DNA from: JAEINY01 sp942490535
Lineage (GTDB): Bacteria > Bacteroidota > Bacteroidia > Bacteroidales > Marinilabiliaceae
Length of the DNA stretch: 64,000 nt
Assembly: GCA_942490535.1 (NCBI GenBank)
Contig: CALNXQ010000006.1
Span: forward strand, 124,001-188,000
Direction: 5' to 3'
Shown here: piece by piece, positions 61,136 to 64,000 of the stretch
How positions within the stretch are numbered: position 1 is the first letter of the stretch
Layout: every line of letters begins with the position of its first letter
Program-made: the position numbers and the translations under genes
The notes under the pieces: generated by a model
Told to the model about the DNA's origin: nothing
What the model saw: only the letters and a program-made list of their open reading frames with translations
Database searches by the model: none

Positions 61136-64000
61136 TTAAAATCCAAAATTAACTCCGAACATTACTGTAGTAGGTCGTGGAAAAATATTGTTGTCGATCC
61201 CGCTAAACACTTCCGGATCAAGCCCGGAATAATCTGAGACAACAAATAAATTTTGACCGGTAAGAGACAATCTCAAAGTCGATCCATCAAGTCCAAACAC
61301 GGACTTAAAGTTATAACCAACAGATAAATTATCTAAACGGAAGAAGTCTGCATTTTCAATCCAATGCGAAGAGAAAGCTCTTTGCTCATCCGTGTACAAG
61401 AAGTTCGTTTCAGACGCTGCTGTTAATTTATTAGAGATGGAACGAGTTGTGGCATTGTAAATATTAACATAATTCGCTCCACCTGCATTTACTCCATTGT
61501 AAATCTGAGCACCTAGCTGTAGTCGACCACTGATATTAAAATCCCAATTCTTATATCTTAAGGTAGAATTAATTCCAATTAAATAATCTGGCGTTGAGTT
61601 CCCATAAAAGATTCGATCAGCTGAATTAATTACTCCATCTGCATTCTGATCCACATATACGCCTTCAACAGGTTTACCATCGTGACTGTACACCTGCTCA
61701 TAGACATAAAAAGAATTTACAGCATGTCCCACTGAATTCATCTGAATGAAATTACCAGATCCAAGGTCTCCTGAAGGCACCCCAACATAAGTTGGATCAT
61801 CCACAGCAGTAAGCTTCGTAATTTCGTTCTTGTTGTAGGTTAAATTTCCACCGACTTCCCAATACAAATCCGCTCGAGAAATAATACGGCCAACAAGATT
61901 CAATTCGATACCTTGATTTTCAAGACTACCTACATTTGAAACAATACGATCTGACAATGAAGTACCAGCAGCCACTGTAATCATATTAATTAAATCTGTT
62001 GTCTCACGGTAATAGTAATCAACCGAACCATTAATACGGTTATTCAACACCGCAAAATCAAGACCAAAGTTAGTACTTGTTGTCTCCTCCCATTTTAAAT
62101 CAGGATTATAAGCATTAGGCCGATAGGTTTGATACCAGGTATCACCTAGGATATATTGAGCCCCTTTATCAGATAAAGTATATGTACCATATCCCACATA
62201 GTCATTTCCAGAAACATCTTGTTGTCCAGTGATACCCCAACCAACTCTTACTTTCAAGTCAGAAATAACATCCACATCAGCTAAAAAGCTTTCTTCTTTC
62301 ACTTTCCAGGCAAATGCTGCTGCTGGAAAAGTTCCCCAACGATTACCATCAGCAAAACGGGATGTTCCGTCACGCCTAACTGTACCAGTTAATAAATATC
62401 GGTCTTTAAACGAGTAATTTAACCTTCCAAAATAAGAGATCAAGTAGTTTTCACCACCATAGGGACGATCTTCTGTGGGTGTTTCACGAACATCATAGTA
62501 ATCATTCTGGTATTTAGAACCCTCATTTTTAAAATATTGCCATGAGTACCCTGCCATTGCATCAAAAGTATGCTCACCAATATATTTCTGATATTTCAGG
62601 TAACTATCAAACACTTTATTCATTTTTTCCTGGTCTTCCCGAAACATCTCACCCCGAATATCTTCATCTTCATACATCCAGGATGCATCCGGAGAAATAG
62701 ATCTGTCTCGTTCACTATCAAAATAATCAAGCCCCATATTAACAACGGCACTCATCTCAGGTAAAAAATGAAACTTATAGTCCAAACTCAAGTTCACAAT
62801 TGCACGCTTTACATCTGAATTATCGTTCTGCTGCTCCAACATGGCAACAGGGTTGGTTGGGGTAAAAGGTAATGGACGGCCATCTGTCGGATCTTGATTA
62901 ATCCATTGCCAATAACCACCCCATTGTTCACCATTATCATTATTGTATGTATTATAAATTGGGTGAGTCGGGTCCATACCTATAGCTCCACCTATTGCCC
63001 CCTCATTAGCAAATGCAGTCTTAATAAAAGAGCCTTTTGCATTTAAGGTTGTTTTTAAGTGATTATCAAAAAAGGTTGGATTCAAATTTAAGCTTAATGA
63101 ATGACGTTCAATATTTGAAGTTTTCAAAACCCCATCCTGATTATTATAGCCATATGAAAAGCGGTAAGGCATAAAATCTAATCCCCCTTGAATACTAACA
63201 TTATGATCCTGACCAAAGGCTGTTTTATAAATCTCTTCCTGCCAGTCAGTATTTGCATCTCCCATAGCACTTATGGCAGTTTCATTAGGGTTATCAGAAT
63301 CTGGTCCGTATAGTCTATTCATCAATTTTCTGTATTCGCCAGCAGAATAAACTTCAACATTATCCGTCAAAGTACTTACCGAAAACTTACCAGAGTAGCT
63401 AACCGATAATGCTTGTCCTTTAGACCCCTTCTTTGTGGTGACAATAATTACACCATTAGAGGCACGAGAACCATAAATGGCTGTAGCTGAAGCATCCTTC
63501 AATACAGTAAAGGTCTCAATATCAACAGGATTAATCGATGCCAATGGATTGGCCATACCACTTACTCCTTCTGAAGAAACAGGTACCCCATCAATTACAA
63601 ATAATGGGTCATTATTAGCAGATAAAGAAGCTCCTCCCCGAATACGAATAGTAGATCCAGCTCCCGGCGCACCACCGGAAGAGGTGATTTGAACACCGGA
63701 TGTTTTACCTACTATAAGATCTTGAGGAGATGCTATTGCACCTTGGTTAAAATCATCTGCACCTACTGCAATAAGCGAACCGGTTGCATCTTCCTTCTTT
63801 ACTGAACCATATCCAATCACCACCACTTCCTCCATTCCAATCACATCGGCTTCTAAAGCGACATTGATTTGGTTCTGATCGCCTACGACTGCTTCATAGG
63901 CTTTATACCCTATAAAAGAAAACACTAGTGTTTGTCCTTTATCTACATTTAAGGAATAAACGCCTTCCGGTGTTGTAATCGTACCGGTGGTTGTTCCTTT
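61136..64000 (-). CDS. SusC/RagA family TonB-dependent outer-membrane transporter (5' end missing)
   Basis: The open frame continues past the right edge; the earliest in-window codons (KGTTTGTITTPEGVYSLNVD) belong to the CarboxypepD-regulatory-like domain that precedes the plug. The GTG at 63925 is internal, not the start. The plug has VVVIGYGSVKKEDATGSL, IVGKTSGVQI, IRIRGGASL, PLFVIDGVPV and LKDASATAIYGSRASNGV, all SusC hallmarks. The barrel ends with the outer-membrane signal MFGVNFGF. About 100 N-terminal residues, including the signal peptide, lie outside. It imports oligosaccharides captured with SusD. Confidence 0.95.
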   Translation of the reverse strand, partial: KGTTTGTITTPEGVYSLNVDKGQTLVFSFIGYKAYEAVVGDQNQINVALEADVIGMEEVVVIGYGSVKKEDATGSLIAVGADDFNQGAIASPQDLIVGKTSGVQITSSGGAPGAGSTIRIRGGASLSANNDPLFVIDGVPVSSEGVSGMANPLASINPVDIETFTVLKDASATAIYGSRASNGVIIVTTKKGSKGQALSVSYSGKFSVSTLTDNVEVYSAGEYRKLMNRLYGPDSDNPNETAISAMGDANTDWQEEIYKTAFGQDHNVSIQGGLDFMPYRFSYGYNNQDGVLKTSNIERHSLSLNLNPTFFDNHLKTTLNAKGSFIKTAFANEGAIGGAIGMDPTHPIYNTYNNDNGEQWGGYWQWINQDPTDGRPLPFTPTNPVAMLEQQNDNSDVKRAIVNLSLDYKFHFLPEMSAVVNMGLDYFDSERDRSISPDASWMYEDEDIRGEMFREDQEKMNKVFDSYLKYQKYIGEHTFDAMAGYSWQYFKNEGSKYQNDYYDVRETPTEDRPYGGENYLISYFGRLNYSFKDRYLLTGTVRRDGTSRFADGNRWGTFPAAAFAWKVKEESFLADVDVISDLKVRVGWGITGQQDVSGNDYVGYGTYTLSDKGAQYILGDTWYQTYRPNAYNPDLKWEETTSTNFGLDFAVLNNRINGSVDYYYRETTDLINMITVAAGTSLSDRIVSNVGSLENQGIELNLVGRIISRADLYWEVGGNLTYNKNEITKLTAVDDPTYVGVPSGDLGSGNFIQMNSVGHAVNSFYVYEQVYSHDGKPVEGVYVDQNADGVINSADRIFYGNSTPDYLIGINSTLRYKNWDFNISGRLQLGAQIYNGVNAGGANYVNIYNATTRSISNKLTAASETNFLYTDEQRAFSSHWIENADFFRLDNLSVGYNFKSVFGLDGSTLRLSLTGQNLFVVSDYSGLDPEVFSGIDNNIFPRPTTVMFGVNFGF

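Noticed and set aside
63925..63925. GTG as the start of the susC gene
   Set aside because: The frame stays open to the window edge and encodes the expected regulatory-domain sequence upstream, so the gene is cut off, not started here.

Overview
The window looks like a chromosomal segment of a Bacteroidota bacterium. The evidence is a SusC/SusD/SusE glycan-uptake set, a C-terminal type IX secretion (T9SS) sorting domain, surface-lipoprotein signals rich in acidic residues, promoters of the TTTG / TAnnTTTG type, and Bacteroidota versions of RecA, Tgt, RsmG, FloA and class I mannose-6-phosphate isomerase. A free-living or marine polysaccharide degrader (for example of the Marinilabiliales) would fit, but the genus cannot be read from the sequence. 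Both ends cut genes: the start of a probable rlmN on the left and the 5' part of a susC on the right.

Layout. 1-8.1 kb: probable rlmN start, a flavin reductase, an SRPBCC/GyrI-like protein, a lipoprotein sulfatase, an AlkD-like protein, a large sensor kinase, a gene-poor stretch with a possible gene remnant, and three tRNAs (two identical Pro-UGG copies and Ser-GCU). 8.3-12.6 kb: FloA, NfeD, ClpS and a TPR/PD40/SPOR protein. 12.9-14.4 kb: Bcp peroxiredoxin and RecA. 14.5-25.3 kb: an alpha-mannoside utilisation locus (GntR regulator, ROK sugar kinase, GH92, an unassigned six-hairpin glycosidase, mannose-6-phosphate isomerase, GH38). A 20-bp palindrome occurs twice here, once on the regulator's own promoter and once inside the gene run. 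25.3-35.6 kb: a lipase, small secreted and membrane proteins, a four-gene envelope/LPS-like run (PagL-like deacylase, DUF2807, two glycosyltransferases), RtcB and a metallophosphoesterase. 35.6-51.8 kb: carboxyltransferase plus biotin carrier, LptF/G permease, Tgt, a glycosyltransferase, an ECF sigma factor, RsmG, L34, a PASTA protein, RluD-type synthase, Ddl, a DUF4097 protein, glycine dehydrogenase, an MBL-fold hydrolase and Pcm. 51.9-64 kb: an initiating sugar-phosphate transferase, then a starch/alpha-glucan locus read leftward (susC, susD, susE, GH13 lipoprotein, T9SS-secreted GH13).

The two carbohydrate loci make biological sense. In the first, GH92 and GH38 would release mannose, the ROK kinase would phosphorylate it, and the isomerase would give fructose-6-phosphate, under a GntR/UTRA repressor. 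In the second, a surface SusCDE complex would bind and import alpha-glucan made shorter by one secreted and one lipid-anchored amylase.

The least explained features are two non-coding, strictly periodic repeat arrays. At 53406-53617 there are eleven short cores (CCGTCCTG-like) at a 20-21 bp pitch with unrelated sequence between them, lying between the GH13 stop codon and a strong terminator. At 34125-34212 there are four near-palindromic units at exactly 22 bp. Both have a pitch of about two helical turns. No phage, plasmid, CRISPR-Cas or recognised defence operon was seen.
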